A stretch of 64,000 bases of DNA from Citrobacter amalonaticus (GCA_028994555.1 JARDVN010000001.1:4402001-4466000); one strand, 5' to 3'. Shown: positions 25,670 to 37,814, counted from the stretch's first letter. Notes: a model not told the origin generated them from the sequence alone. Numbers and translations: made by a program.

Positions 25670-26221
25670 AAAGAGGGGGAGCGTGGGATCAACCGATTAA
25701 TTTTTCAAGAATATCGAGTGGCGCTCGATATTATGACAATAGTGATAATATTAAAGTCTGTTTCTACCTTGATGGGCAGGTTCCACTGTCAATGCCGCAT
25801 CGGAAGGTCATATGTCTTATGACAATGCAGCGGCAGTAATAGATGCAGTTAATGGGCCGACATATTTGCCACCATCGGGTTCTCTTTCAGTTGATATTGG
25901 CGGATCTTTGGATACATTTAGCGGAGGAAGTTATGCTACTGGAATATCAATTGGAACGAATGATAAGGCACCAGGAAATAGTGATATTTGTGCGTACTAT
26001 ATTCTTTGTGAGCACAGCGGAGTAGGATTTTCTGGTAGACTATCAATATCAGGAACTATTTCTGCGGCGGTTTATCCCCAGGAGAAGCCAAGCTGAAAGG
26101 GATTATATATTCCGGAGGATTACTGGGGAAGTTTTCTGGTTCAGGAACAAAAGATTCGACTGGAAATTATTCAGGAGCGCTCAGCGCTGGCCCTGGGTTA
26201 GAGTTTTTGGTGGGGAGTTAA
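25660..26221 (+). pseudogene. Orphan Rhs-type C-terminal tail without a start
   Basis: An open stretch with no start codon (a TAG lies in frame at 25657). It reads RGGAWDQPINFSRISSGARY..., then STVNAASEGHMSYDNAAAV, PTYLPPSGSLSVDIGG and a glycine-rich end GLEFLVGS. I recall similar glycine-rich tails on enterobacterial Rhs proteins, so it is probably a displaced toxin C-terminus. It needs two frame changes (near 25776 and 26064, each as if one G were missing). It lacks the DPxGL junction motif, so it is not a full cassette. The following small exported protein may be its immunity partner. Confidence 0.5.
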
Positions 26222-26269
26222 CGTGTTCTCAAATTTCTCGATGCCTGTCTGAATTGTTGGAGTAATTAA

Positions 26270-26732
26270 ATGAAAAGAAAGAAAAGTATTTTAATTACAG
26301 TGACGTTCTTTTTTTGCTGTACTTGTCGCATTTACAGGGAGGATTATAACGCATTTTTTATGCAGAATGATGCGGAGGTAAGAAGCGAGGCTCAACAAAA
26401 GGTTATTTGTTTTCAGAATTTATATAATAAAATGATTTCTCCAATATGTATGCAAATGGAACTAACGACTTCCAAAAAATCACAAGCAAAGACGATTTTT
26501 TTTATGTTTATGACAAGAAAAAGAAGTTCCAGGCGATTTCATAAAGTCCGATTTAATAGCCAGTAATGTTATTAATTCTAATATGGTGGTGCTTACTTAT
26601 CGCTCAACCTATACACATTATTCATTAGTAGAGGAGTTTACTCTAACGAGAAAGGATGATAGCGATAAATTGCGTTTAGGAACGTATTTTATTAATGACG
26701 GTGGCAAGCGTGGAAAAGTAATAAGACTATAA
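26270..26732 (+). CDS. Small exported protein, possible immunity protein (several apparent frameshifts)
   Basis: Reconstructed to about 154 residues. The N-terminus MKRKKSILITVTFFFAVLVA is a signal peptide or anchor. The body includes AEVRSEAQQKVICFQNLYNK and ends NDGGKRGKVIRL. Reading requires one base fewer in the T run at 26309-26315 and one base more at three other places (near 26337, 26442 and 26534). AT-rich, no recognised family. The order tail-then-exported protein mirrors the rhs/Sel1 pair and suggests immunity. A 35-codon open fragment (26735-26842, FFERFSKDAYEKG...) follows and may be another remnant. Confidence 0.45.
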
Positions 26733-26937
26733 GAGTGTTTTTCGAACGTTTTAGTAAGGATGCATACGAGAAAGGTAATAACCCCAACAAAATGCCTATT
26801 AAATTGCCAGGAAGATTACGCAACTTGAATATGCATCCATAAAATAGATTCATATTTATCCAATAATTCCTTTCTTTTATTAAAATTAAATTGCTCATGT
26901 TTTTTTATAGCTACTTAATTTTTCATACTCCATAAGA

Positions 26938-27459
26938 TCATGTTTTTTTCAGTAGCCAGTAGTCAGCAATCATTGCTGCCTGTTGCTCCATAGAGTAAAA
27001 AATAAAATGGGGTTCTTCAAGATCATATGAATCCCAGTGTGTTGATTCATAGGTATTATCATGAAAAGAAGAGTCATGCCGATAATATTGCCAGACAAAA
27101 GACATAGCAAATATAAATAAATGAGGATATTTTACAGAATCATGGTAGTCTGTATAATTAGCTGAAAAATCAGATTGATACTCGTTTATACTCAAAAGAA
27201 TTTCACCATTTCGGGTATTGGTTATCACTTTAGATTGATACCTTGAATGATTGTGGTCACAGTATATTTTTACTCTGTCGTAGTTAATGATATTTTTAAA
27301 TAGAGATTGCGCCAGCTTTAACTCTCCGGAGGTTAACGATCTGAATAATACAGGATCAGCCCCAGAAGATAATCCTGGCTCTGTAAATAGTTCCTGACAG
27401 TCTCTCAGAATAGCGTCTTTGTGATCAAAAGAAGAGTTTCTTAATATCCTTTCGCACAT
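26938..27459 (-). CDS. Rhs-associated protease-like protein with a lost HExxH motif
   Basis: 173 residues, intact. Residues CERILRNSSFDHKDAIL, LFRSLTSGELKLAQSLF, NGEI and YSMEQQAAMIADYW align from memory with small Rhs-locus proteins annotated as vgr-related or DUF4157-like metalloproteases. Those carry LFIHEMxHVWQ; here the same place reads LFIFAMSFVWQ, so both zinc histidines and the glutamate are replaced. Start 27459 was chosen over 27471 because GGAGG then lies five bases upstream. It is inverted relative to vgrG and rhs. A catalytically dead remnant or a repurposed binding protein; no function is assigned. Confidence 0.6.
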   Translation of the reverse strand: MCERILRNSSFDHKDAILRDCQELFTEPGLSSGADPVLFRSLTSGELKLAQSLFKNIINYDRVKIYCDHNHSRYQSKVITNTRNGEILLSINEYQSDFSANYTDYHDSVKYPHLFIFAMSFVWQYYRHDSSFHDNTYESTHWDSYDLEEPHFIFYSMEQQAAMIADYWLLKKT

Positions 27460-27756
27460 AATAACCTCCATTTAATTTACTTCAGCATACGCCCCGAACG
27501 GAAAAATTCAATAAAAAAAGAACAGATTTAAGTTCCACCTGGCGCACCTAATTTACTACATTTTCGTTTAAAGAAATTGTGAGTAATCCTTGCGGACATT
27601 AGTTCAAGCATATATCCCCAGTCTCCCAGCGTCACCATCAACAGCATCGGATCTCTCGGTGATGCTATACAACGATTGCTCCACTGCCAGATGTCCTGGC
27701 ATCACAACCGGGATCATTTCGGGTACGTTGAAGCCAAAAAGTAGGCGATGTCCCCG
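27460..27756. other. Right border of the Rhs island, no confident gene
   Basis: About 300 bases between the inverted protease-like gene and the xapR stop. On the minus strand an open stretch without a clear start (about 27741-27610, reading GFNVPEMIPVVMPGHLAVEQ and on to a stop) could be the tail of a broken gene; I do not recognise it. No direct repeat with the tRNA-Lys end and no H-repeat transposase was seen. Confidence 0.4.
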
Positions 27757-28642
27757 TTACGCCGTTAAGGCATCAATCATGTGTTCCAGTGCAGGTGTCG
27801 CCTGTTGCTGGTCATACACAATGTACAAATCAGCCGGAATACGCTCTTCTAATGGACGGAATACCACACCAGGCCAGTTCATCTGCGCATAGCTGTCGGC
27901 AATCAGCGTAATGCCAATTCCCATACTGATCATCGCCAGTACCGTTTGTGGCTCCATTACTTCGCGAATAATCATCGGAGAGAATCCGGCGCTCTGGCAA
28001 ACGCGTTGCAGGAATGCCCAGTCGGTATGAATGGAAGGCATGGTGACGAAATATTCGTTACGCAGGGCTTCTAATGGTACAGCCTCCCGCACAGTCAGTG
28101 GATGACCTTCCGGCATCGCCACCAGAAAAGAGGATTCATGCAGTCGCAGGCTGGTAAACCCAGGAGCCGGTTCCGTTGCCATTCGCCAGATGCCGGCGTC
28201 AAGCTCACGCCGCTCAAGCATAGCCATTTGCATCGCGGGCATATTCTCGCGGAACATCACCTCAACGTTGGGATTGTCCTTCAGGAATCGTCGCATTACC
28301 GGGCGCATTTTTCCCCACATCGCCGTACCGATCACCCCCCAGTTCGATCCGCCCTGCCTCACCGCGCCCGATCTGTTCGACGCGTGCTAACACCTGGCTG
28401 GCGCTGGAAAGCAGACGCCGTGACTCTTCCATCAGGATTTTCCCCGCATGGGTCAACGCTACGCTGCGCGAATGGCGGATAAACAGCAACGTGCCGAGCT
28501 CCTGTTCCAGCTCCTTAATATGAATACTCAATGGAGGCTGCGACATATTCAGACGAGCAGCGGCGCGTCCAAAATGCAACTCTTCGGCAACAGCAAGAAA
28601 ATAACGCAGTAACTTGAGATCGATACGAGGCGTGCGTTCCAT
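27757..28642 (-). CDS. xapR: Xanthosine operon activator XapR, LysR family (one apparent frameshift)
   Basis: Transcriptional activator of xapAB in response to xanthosine. 294 residues after correction. The HTH is HFGRAAARLNMSQPPLSIHI near the N-terminus, and the effector domain matches E. coli XapR (GIGITLIADSYAQMNWPGV). The slip is a C run of six at 28335-28340 (five expected, coding IELGVIGTAMW). The start at 28642 (MERTPRIDLK) matches E. coli. It follows xapB by 98 bases on the same strand. Confidence 0.93.
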
Positions 28643-29891
28643 GGGTAATGCGCTCCTGAGGGGAAAACGAATGCGCCAAATTACCACATTGCATTACAGA
28701 ACAGGAACGGCGGGCAGCATACGCCCGCCGCAAAGGAGAATTAACGGGCCAGCGAGGGCTGCGCCTGCTTTTCAGGTTCATGTTTGTACTTAAAGCACAG
28801 CGCAAAAATCACCGCCAGCGCCAGGGCATACGCCGCAAAGACCAGCCAGATGGTTTGCCAGTCCTTCACGCCATCCACTGAGAAGTAATCCACTGCCATA
28901 CCGCTCAGGATGGAGCCGACCCACGCGCCGACACCATTAACCATCGTCATGAACAGCCCCTGCGCACTGGCACGAATTTTCGAATCCACTTCCTGTTCAA
29001 CGAAGACCGAGCCTGAAATGTTGAAGAAATCGAATGCGCAACCGTAGACGATCATCGACAGCAGTAGCAGAATAAAACCGAATGGCGACGGATCGCCAAA
29101 GGCGAAGAAACCGAAGCGCAGTGTCCACGCCAGCATGCTCATCAGCATGACCGTTTTGATGCCAAAACGTTTGAGGAAGAACGGGATAGTCAGGATAAAG
29201 CCCACTTCCGCCATCTGCGAGACGGACAGCAAGATGGACGGGTATTTCACCACAAAGCTTTCAGCAAACTGCGGATCACGGGCAAAGTCGTGCAGGAAGG
29301 GATTACCGAAAACGTTGGTAATTTGCAGCACCGCGCCCAGCATCATGGCAAACAGGAAGAAAATCGCCATCCGCGGATTTTTGAACAGGACAAACGCATC
29401 GAGCCCCAGTTTACTGGCAAACGACGCGCTCGCTTTCTTCTCGGCGACCGGAATTTTCGGCAGCGTAAGTGCGTAGGCAGCCAGCAGCAACGATGCGCCA
29501 GACGCAATGTACAGCTGCGCACTACTCAGCTCCAGCCCCATCAGACTGACGGTCCACATCGCGACGATAAAGCCAATTGTGCCAAAAACGCGAATAGGCG
29601 GAAATGCCGTCACCGGATCCTGCCCTGACTGCGCCAGACAGGAATAAGAGACACTGTTGGAAAGCGAAATAGTCGGCATGAAGGCCATTGCGTTGATCAA
29701 CATTACCCAGAACATGGTGTCCGGGTCAGTTACCGTCGTCGCATAGAGCAGCGCGCCCGCGCAGAGCAGATGACAAAGCATATAAGCGCGCTCTGCACGT
29801 AGCCATTTATCGGCAATAATCCCCATGATGCCGGGGGGTGATGCTGCCAACTTACTGATTTAGTGTATGATGGTGTTTTTGAGGTGCTCCA

Positions 29892-30167
29892 GTGGCTTCT
29901 GTTTCTATCAGCTGTCCCTCCTGTTCAGCTACTGACGGGGTGGTGCGTAACGGCAAAAGCACCGCCGGACATCAGCGCTATCTCTGCTCTCACTGCCGTA
30001 AAACATGGCAACTGCAGTTCACTTACACCGCTTCTCAACCCGGTACGCACCAGAAAATCATTGATATGGCCATGAATGGCGTTGGATGCCGGGCAACTGC
30101 CCGCATTATGGGCGTTGGCCTCAACACGATTTTACGTCACTTAAAAAACTCAGGCCGCAGTCGGTAA
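29892..30167 (+). CDS. insA: IS1 InsA, copy B
   Basis: 91-residue DNA-binding regulator, identical to the copy A protein. It overlaps insB by 82 bases, where the slippery AAAAAAC permits the InsAB' fusion. Confidence 0.93.
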
Positions 30168-30589
30168 CCTCGCGCATACAGCCGGGCAGTGACGTCATCG
30201 TCTGCGCGGAAATGGACGAACAGTGGGGCTATGTCGGGGCTAAATCGCGCCAGCGCTGGCTGTTTTACGCGTATGACAGGCTCCGGAAGACGGTTGTTGC
30301 GCACGTATTCGGTGAACGCACTATGGCGACGCTGGGGCGTCTTATGAGCCTGCTGTCACCCTTTGACGTGGTGATATGGATGACGGATGGCTGGCCGCTG
30401 TATGAATCCCGCCTGAAGGGAAAGCTGCACGTAATCAGCAAGCGATATACGCAGCGAATTGAGCGGCATAACCTGAATCTGAGGCAGCACCTGGCACGGC
30501 TGGGACGGAAGTCGCTGTCGTTCTCAAAATCGGTGGAGCTGCATGACAAAGTCATCGGGCATTATCTGAACATAAAACACTATCAATAA
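30086..30589 (+). CDS. insB: IS1 InsB, copy B
   Basis: 167-residue catalytic part of IS1 transposase, identical to copy A. It is expressed as the -1 frameshift fusion with InsA. Confidence 0.93.
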
Positions 30590-30800
30590 GTTGGAGTCAT
30601 TACCATGCCGGGCATAATAATCGCCGCCAGCCCTTTTGAGCTATACACCATGCCAACATTGGCACCGGTAAAATGAAGGGTGTTAATCATGTATGAGCCC
30701 AGGGTGACCAGCCAGCTTCCCCAGATAAAATATTGCATAAACGACATGATCTTTAATCGGGACGCAATACCCATTTTTTTCTTCCTTGCCGTAGAGTACG

Positions 30801-30821
30801 AACCCCGCCTGCTGGCGGGGT
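30801..30821 (-). terminator. Hairpin between xapA and xapB
   Basis: GACCCCGCC-agca-GGCGGGGTT lies between the two operon genes with only a short T stretch. It is likely an intercistronic stabilising or attenuating hairpin rather than a full terminator. Confidence 0.45.
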
Positions 30822-30838
30822 CATTATTATTATCTGTC

Positions 30839-31673
30839 TCAGGCCAGTTTGCGCAGGAACCCGCAAATCAGGTCGATAAAGTTCTGTCGTGAAAGTTCAG
30901 CCGCCGCCAGGGTTTGCGCGTGTGAGAGTTTCACATCCCCCCAACCCTTCCGCCAGATTGGTGATCGCCGACACGGCAACCACTTTCAGTCCGCAATGGC
31001 GCGCGGTGATAACTTCTGGCACCACCGACATCCCCACCACATCGCCGCCAATAATCTGCATCATGCGGATCTCAGCGGCCGTCTCAAAGTTAGGGCCTGG
31101 ATAAGAAACAAAAACGCCTTCATTCAGGGTGAAGCCTTCGTCAGCGGCAACGGTCTGCAAAACCGCACGATAATCAGCATCGTAAGCATTCGCCAGCGAG
31201 AAAAAACGCTCGCCAAAGCGCTCATCGTTCGGGCCAACCATCGGCGTCCCCGGCATGGTATTGATATGGTCACTCAGCGCCACCAGGCTCCCAGGCCCCA
31301 CTTCCGGACGCAAAGACCCCGCCGCGTTGGTACAAAACAGCAGTTCGCAACCTAAAAGCTTCATGGTGCGAATGGCATCGGTCATAACGGTCATACCTCG
31401 TCCTTCATAGAAGTGTCCGCGCCCTTTCATACAAGCAACGGGAACCCCGGCAAGATGACCGAGCACTAACTCGCCCGCATGCCCATGAACGGTACTCACC
31501 GGAAAACCGGGCAGCTTCTCGTAGGAAATTGCCACCGCATCTTCTATTTGCTCAGCCAGCGCGCCTAAACCCGACCCAAGGATAAAGGCCACGCGCGGCG
31601 TAAAACCAGGTTTGTAGCCGCGGATAATATCAGCACTGTTCCAGGGATTCTGGGAAAAAGGGGTATCAGTCAT
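30839..31673 (-). CDS. xapA: Xanthosine phosphorylase XapA (one apparent frameshift)
   Basis: Purine nucleoside phosphorylase II, which splits xanthosine, inosine and guanosine with phosphate to the base and ribose 1-phosphate. 277 residues after correction, the E. coli length. GSGLGALAEQI and HGHAGELVLG carry phosphate-site residues, and SYPGPNFETAAEIRMM is the substrate region. The slip is a C run of six at 30937-30942 (five expected); after it the protein ends ...CGFLRKLA. First gene of the xapAB operon under XapR. Confidence 0.94.
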
Positions 31674-31849
31674 AAGATGTCCTTAAAATCGGCGAGTTGA
31701 TATGTAGGGGTAAACAAGGGTTATAGCGAGAGTACGCAATCGATTACCAATACACTTTTTCCTGCCGATCGATAGCAAATTTATATTGATAGCGTTTTTC
31801 ACAACTCAGGGAGAAGGTAAACATCACTGCCAGAAATGGCAGGGCGTAC
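31674..31849. promoter_or_regulatory. xapA upstream region
   Basis: No gene. The XapR-activated xapA promoter is expected here on the minus strand; I could not assign its elements with confidence. Confidence 0.35.
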
Positions 31850-31876
31850 TCAAGGTCTGCAATTTTGTGCCGATAT
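31850..31876 (+). promoter_or_regulatory. Sigma-28 (FliA)-type promoter of the flxA-like gene
   Basis: TCAAGGTC (31850-31857), an 11-base spacer, then GCCGATAT (31869-31876). This matches the flagellar sigma-28 consensus TAAAGTTT-N11-GCCGATAA closely in the -10 and in spacing. It lies 30 bases before the flxA-like start, and E. coli flxA is a known sigma-28 target. Confidence 0.75.
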
Positions 31877-31905
31877 CCTGGTTTTCATGGCAAAAGGAAA
31901 ACACG

Positions 31906-32244
31906 ATGACGACCATCAACGTCTCAACCCCTTCCGTACAAAGCGGCGGTGGGGCCAAAGCCGCCTCCGGTAATAGTATTGCTGCCCAAATCGCGCAGAT
32001 TGCGGAGAAAATTACCCAACTGACGCAAAAGCTCAAAGAAATACCAGACGGCAGCGGCAGTACGGAAGATAAGAAAAAGCAGCAAGAAATGATCCAGACA
32101 CAGATCAAAGTGTTGCAGGCACAGCTTGCACAGTTACAGCGCCAGCAGGCCGAAGAGGCTCAGCAAAAGCAGGAGCAAGCCCAGGTTAACGCACAAGGCG
32201 TTAATTATCCTTCCGACGACCATAAGATTGATATCTATATTTGA
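31906..32244 (+). CDS. FlxA-like coiled-coil protein
   Basis: 112-residue protein of the FlxA-like family. A Ser/Gly-rich start is followed by a long helical coiled coil rich in Gln, Lys and Ala (about residues 25-95), and it ends KIDIYI as E. coli FlxA ends VDIYI. FlxA is a flagellum-regulated protein of unknown role, here apparently chromosomal rather than in a prophage. The start at 31906 has AAGGAA upstream. Its last ten bases overlap the end of yfeR on the other strand. Confidence 0.82.
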   Translation: MTTINVSTPSVQSGGGAKAASGNSIAAQIAQIAEKITQLTQKLKEIPDGSGSTEDKKKQQEMIQTQIKVLQAQLAQLQRQQAEEAQQKQEQAQVNAQGVNYPSDDHKIDIYI

Positions 32245-33162
32245 TAAAGCGGATCCTGCGCACGTAAAGCGGTTAGTTCATTCGCCTGGGTGCGGACCAC
32301 TTCCCACAGCGCCTGGGCAGCTGTTGACAGGGAGCGATTCTTGCGACGCGCCAGCATCAGTTGCCGCTCCACCACCGGCGTCAGTCGCTTCACATGTAAG
32401 TGACTCCCCCTGCGGCAGCGGTAACGCCAGCGCAGGCAAAATGCTAATGCCTATTCCTGCTTCCACCATCGGAAACAGCGTCGCCGGATGCCCAATCTCC
32501 TGCACAATATTGGCCTCTATTGCAAAATGCGCGAGCGCCGCGTCAATGAGCGGTCGACTCCCCGACGCGTAATCCTGTAAGACCAGCCGTTCCTGCCGGA
32601 GATCCTGCCAGTTCACCCATTCCCGTTTCGCCAGCGGGTGTGACTCATGGCAAAGCAGGAGAAAAGGCTCGGAGAGCACAGCTTCACATTGCAGATCGCT
32701 CACCGCGCCTGGATCAATCACAATGCCAAAATCCACTTCGCCCTGGCGGATACTTTCCAGCACCCACTGCTGCGGGCGATCGTGCAGGACAAAATCGATC
32801 GCCGGATAGCGCAAGTTACTTTGCGCTATGCATTGCGGAATGAGGTGGGCGGAGATCGTCTGGCTTGCCGCCACGCGGACCGTACCGGTGAGTTGTGTGC
32901 CCACCCTGCCCGCTTCCCGCAGCGTGATGTGCAGCTCATCCAGCAGTCGCTCCAGACGGCCCGCCAGTTGTTGACCGGCGTCCGTCAGCACCACTTCTCG
33001 CGTCGTGCGATCCAGCAGTTTGACGCCCGTCTGGCGTTCAAGCTCTTTAATACTGTGGCTCACTGCCGATTGACTCAGGCCAATACACTCCCCAGCACGG
33101 CTAAAACTTTTTTCCTGAGCTACAGTGACAAACACCCGAAGTTGACGCAGTGAATAATTCAT
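32235..33162 (-). CDS. yfeR: LysR-family regulator YfeR (one apparent frameshift)
   Basis: Transcriptional regulator, 308 residues after correction, matching E. coli and Salmonella YfeR. The HTH is [20 protein letters not shown] (about residues 18-37). The slip is a C run of five at 32406-32410 (four expected); past it the protein reads [17 protein letters not shown] and ends DPLYQI. Divergent from yfeH, its likely target, with 89 bases between the starts. Confidence 0.92.
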
Positions 33163-33251
33163 CGATTCGATTCATATATAGATGCAATAAATCAATTTTA
33201 TTTCTCAAAATGAAAAACGCAAAATGGTGGCACTGAATTGCTGGAGTTGTT

Positions 33252-34250
33252 ATGAATATTTTTCGTATCCTCGATCCGTTTACCCTGACCCTGGTTACGG
33301 TCGTTCTGCTGGCGTCATTTTTTCCCGCTGAGGGAGATTTTGTGCCTGTTGTTGAAGGCATCACCACTGCCGCCATTGCGCTGCTGTTCTTTATGCACGG
33401 AGCGAAGCTCTCGCGGGAAGCCATTATCGCGGGCGGTAGCCACTGGCGGTTGCACCTGTGGGTGATGTGCAGCACCTTCATTCTGTTCCCGGTGCTCGGC
33501 GTATTGTTTGCCTGGTGGGCGCCGGTCAACGTTGATCCGATGCTGTACACCGGCTTTCTGTATCTGTGCATTTTGCCTGCCACCGTCCAGTCGGCGATTG
33601 CCTTTACGTCTCTGGCGGGCGGTAACGTTGCGGCGGCGGTCTGCTCAGCATCGGCCTCCAGCCTGTTGGGGATTTTCCTCTCGCCGCTGTTGGTTGGTCT
33701 GGTGATGAATATTCACGGCGCAGAAGGCAGCCTTGAGCAGGTCGGCAAAATCATGCTGCAACTGCTGCTGCCGTTTGTGCTCGGGCACCTTTCCCGCCCG
33801 TGGATCGGCAAGTGGGTCGCGCGAAATAAAAAATGGATTGCAAAAACCGATCAAACGTCGATTTTGCTGGTGGTCTATTCCGCCTTCAGTGAAGCCGTGG
33901 TTAACGGGATCTGGCACAAAGTGGGTTGGGGATCGCTGTTGTTTATCGTCGTGGTCAGCATCGTACTGCTTGCCATTGTGATAGCCGTGAATATTTTTGT
34001 GGCACGCAAATGCGGCTTTAACAAAGCGGACGAAATCACGATTGTCTTCTGCGGGTCGAAAAAGAGTCTGGCGAACGGCGTGCCGATGGCCAACATCCTT
34101 TTCCCTACGTCCGTCATTGGGATGATGGTCTTGCCGTTGATGATCTTCCACCAGATCCAGTTGATGGTCTGTGCGGTGCTGGCGCGTCGCTATAAGCGCC
34201 AGACCGAACAGTTACAGGCGCAACAGGACAGCCGCGCCGCAAAAGCTTAA
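33252..34250 (+). CDS. yfeH: Bile acid:sodium symporter-family protein YfeH
   Basis: 332-residue inner-membrane protein with about ten hydrophobic segments of the SBF-like (BASS) family. Same length as E. coli YfeH. FCGSKKSLANGVPMA is the conserved crossover region of the family. Substrate unknown. The stop overlaps the ypeB stop on the opposite strand. Confidence 0.92.
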   Translation: MNIFRILDPFTLTLVTVVLLASFFPAEGDFVPVVEGITTAAIALLFFMHGAKLSREAIIAGGSHWRLHLWVMCSTFILFPVLGVLFAWWAPVNVDPMLYTGFLYLCILPATVQSAIAFTSLAGGNVAAAVCSASASSLLGIFLSPLLVGLVMNIHGAEGSLEQVGKIMLQLLLPFVLGHLSRPWIGKWVARNKKWIAKTDQTSILLVVYSAFSEAVVNGIWHKVGWGSLLFIVVVSIVLLAIVIAVNIFVARKCGFNKADEITIVFCGSKKSLANGVPMANILFPTSVIGMMVLPLMIFHQIQLMVCAVLARRYKRQTEQLQAQQDSRAAKA

Positions 34251-34465
34251 AGCGGGCGTTTCAGGGGCTGAACCAGTTGGCTCAGCCCTTCGGTTTTGAT
34301 TAGCAGCGTAATTTGCATCAGCTCGCCCAGTTTGCCCGCCGGGAACTCTTCCTTACGGGCAAACCACAGCAGATACTCTTCCGGCACGTCTATCAGCCGA
34401 CGCCCTTTATATTTACCAAACGGCATCACCGTGTTGGCAATTTCAACGAGCTGCTCTTTTTCCAT
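34247..34465 (-). CDS. ypeB: DUF3820 protein YpeB
   Basis: 72-residue cytoplasmic protein, nearly identical to E. coli YpeB. MPFGKYKGRRLIDVPEEYL is the DUF3820 signature, also found fused to exonuclease-like proteins. The start MEKEQLVEI is chosen by homology. It begins one base after the ligA stop, so it is the second gene of a ligA-ypeB transcript. Function unknown. Confidence 0.92.
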   Translation of the reverse strand: MEKEQLVEIANTVMPFGKYKGRRLIDVPEEYLLWFARKEEFPAGKLGELMQITLLIKTEGLSQLVQPLKRPL

Positions 34466-34466
34466 C

Positions 34467-36493
<2,027 letters not shown>

Positions 36494-36501
36494 TCAATGA
36501 T

Positions 36502-36528
36502 AAAAAACCCCCCGACAGGCGGGGGGTT
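36502..36528 (-). terminator. Terminator of zipA
   Basis: On the minus strand AACCCCCCGCCTGTCGGGGGGTT followed by Ts (36502-36528), between zipA and ligA. Confidence 0.85.
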
Positions 36529-36558
36529 CAGAAAGAAAGTTGTCGTGCATTGAGTGTA

Positions 36559-37584
36559 TCAGGCGTTCGCTTCTTTCACTTCGCGGATGCGATCCTGATA
36601 TTCTCTCAGTTTTTGCGGCGTCATCATCCGACGCTGATCGTCAAGCACCACGCCGCCCACTTCATCGGCAATATGCTGTGCGGATTGCAGCATCAGTTTA
36701 AAGTTTTGCAGTTCGTCGCCGTAAGACGGCACCTGCATGAAGATGGTCACGCCCGGCGTGGTGAAGTCGACCATTTCTGGATCAAACGTACCCGGGTTAA
36801 CCATATTCGCCAGGCTGAATAACGCCGGGCCGCTGCCGTCCGGGCTCAAATGACGATGGAAAATACTCATATCACCAAATTTGAAACCGGCCTGCTGAAT
36901 GCTGTTAAGCAGCACTTCACCATTCAACTCGCTGCCATGATGGGCAGCGACGTTCATGATGATCACCGCTTCTTTACGCTGCGGTTTTTCCGGGGCAGGC
37001 GCTTCTTCAACGACGGGTTCAGGCTGCGGCTCGACAACCGGTTCTGCGGGCTGGAAAGCCTGCTGCGTCGGCTGTGGTGCAGTCGGCTGAACGGGCTGAA
37101 CCTGCGGCGCGACGGGTTGTTGCTGAACCGGCTGCGGCTGAGGCACAGGTTGCTGTGGCGCAGGCTGATGCACCGGCTGCGGCTGAGCGGATTGCTGCGG
37201 CTGGTGTACCGGCTGCTGCGGCGGACGTTGGGCATGCTGCGGCTGTACCGGCGCTTCAGACGATGGCTGAACCGGCTGACGCGGCTGTGCCGACGCGTAC
37301 GGCGGCTGGTACTGGTGTTGCGGCGACTGGCGAGGAGCTTCATGCTCCTGCGGGTTGCCAGGGGCATGATTCACGCGGTGAACACGAACTTCACCCACGC
37401 CTTCGTCTGCTTCAACATCCTCGTCATACAAGTCGTCGTCGCGTTTTGATTTCATGCGTTTCAGTGGACGATCGCGGAACATAGAAGATCGTTCTTTACG
37501 GCTGGTCCAGAAACCATGTACCAGTAAAGCGATTATGGCGATCGCGCCAACAATGATTAATATCAGACGCAAATCCTGCATCAT
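36559..37584 (-). CDS. zipA: Cell division protein ZipA
   Basis: Essential divisome protein that tethers FtsZ to the inner membrane. 341 residues, slightly longer than E. coli (328). A single N-terminal membrane helix (residues 6-25) is followed by a charged region, a very long Pro/Gln-rich linker with QPVHQP-type repeats, and the FtsZ-binding C-terminal domain ([14 protein letters not shown] to the end). The start MMQDLRLIL matches E. coli. The linker accounts for the length difference. Divergent from cysZ. Confidence 0.95.
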   Translation of the reverse strand: MMQDLRLILIIVGAIAIIALLVHGFWTSRKERSSMFRDRPLKRMKSKRDDDLYDEDVEADEGVGEVRVHRVNHAPGNPQEHEAPRQSPQHQYQPPYASAQPRQPVQPSSEAPVQPQHAQRPPQQPVHQPQQSAQPQPVHQPAPQQPVPQPQPVQQQPVAPQVQPVQPTAPQPTQQAFQPAEPVVEPQPEPVVEEAPAPEKPQRKEAVIIMNVAAHHGSELNGEVLLNSIQQAGFKFGDMSIFHRHLSPDGSGPALFSLANMVNPGTFDPEMVDFTTPGVTIFMQVPSYGDELQNFKLMLQSAQHIADEVGGVVLDDQRRMMTPQKLREYQDRIREVKEANA

Positions 37585-37814
37585 TATATTCTCTGTTGTT
37601 CTAACACCTTGCCACCACGGCAAACATTTACTCACTAAGAGTATTTGCCGATTACGTCAAGTGCAAGTGTACTCTTAGCTTTCACCGCATAAAGATGAAC
37701 GAAATCGTGCTTTTTGCTGTTTTTTCGAACATTTCCGAACTGTTCTGTGTGCGATAACCCGGTAAGATACCCGTGTTCGCTTAGGACTTATACGAAAAGG
37801 AGCATGTCCTGACT

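Larger units (their letters stand above)
29837..30604 (+). mobile_element. IS1, complete, copy B
   Basis: 768-base IS1 from ggtgatgctgcc at 29837 to the complement of ggtaatgactcc at 30604. The flanking atgccggg is present on both sides (left followed by one extra G, probably a run error), a target duplication of eight or nine bases. It is therefore a simple insertion into xapB. Its proteins are identical to those of copy A; orientation is opposite. Confidence 0.97.
28741..30774 (-). pseudogene. xapB: Xanthosine permease XapB, split by IS1
   Basis: Proton-linked xanthosine/nucleoside transporter of the major facilitator superfamily (NupG-like). The N-terminal part (30774-30605, about 56 residues to GLAAIIMPG) and the rest (29836-28741, from MGIIADKWLRAERAY) are colinear with E. 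coli XapB across the IS1 at 29837-30604. Removing the IS1 and one target copy restores the frame exactly. The insertion falls early, so the product should be inactive. xapA lies upstream in the operon and is not interrupted. Confidence 0.95.

Noticed and set aside
18063..27756. A complete type VI secretion system
   Set aside because: Only vgrG and rhs cargo genes are present; no sheath, baseplate or ATPase genes occur in the window.
27590..27892. Plus-strand 100-residue frame at the right edge of the Rhs island
   Set aside because: It overlaps the 3' end of xapR in antisense and shows no family features.
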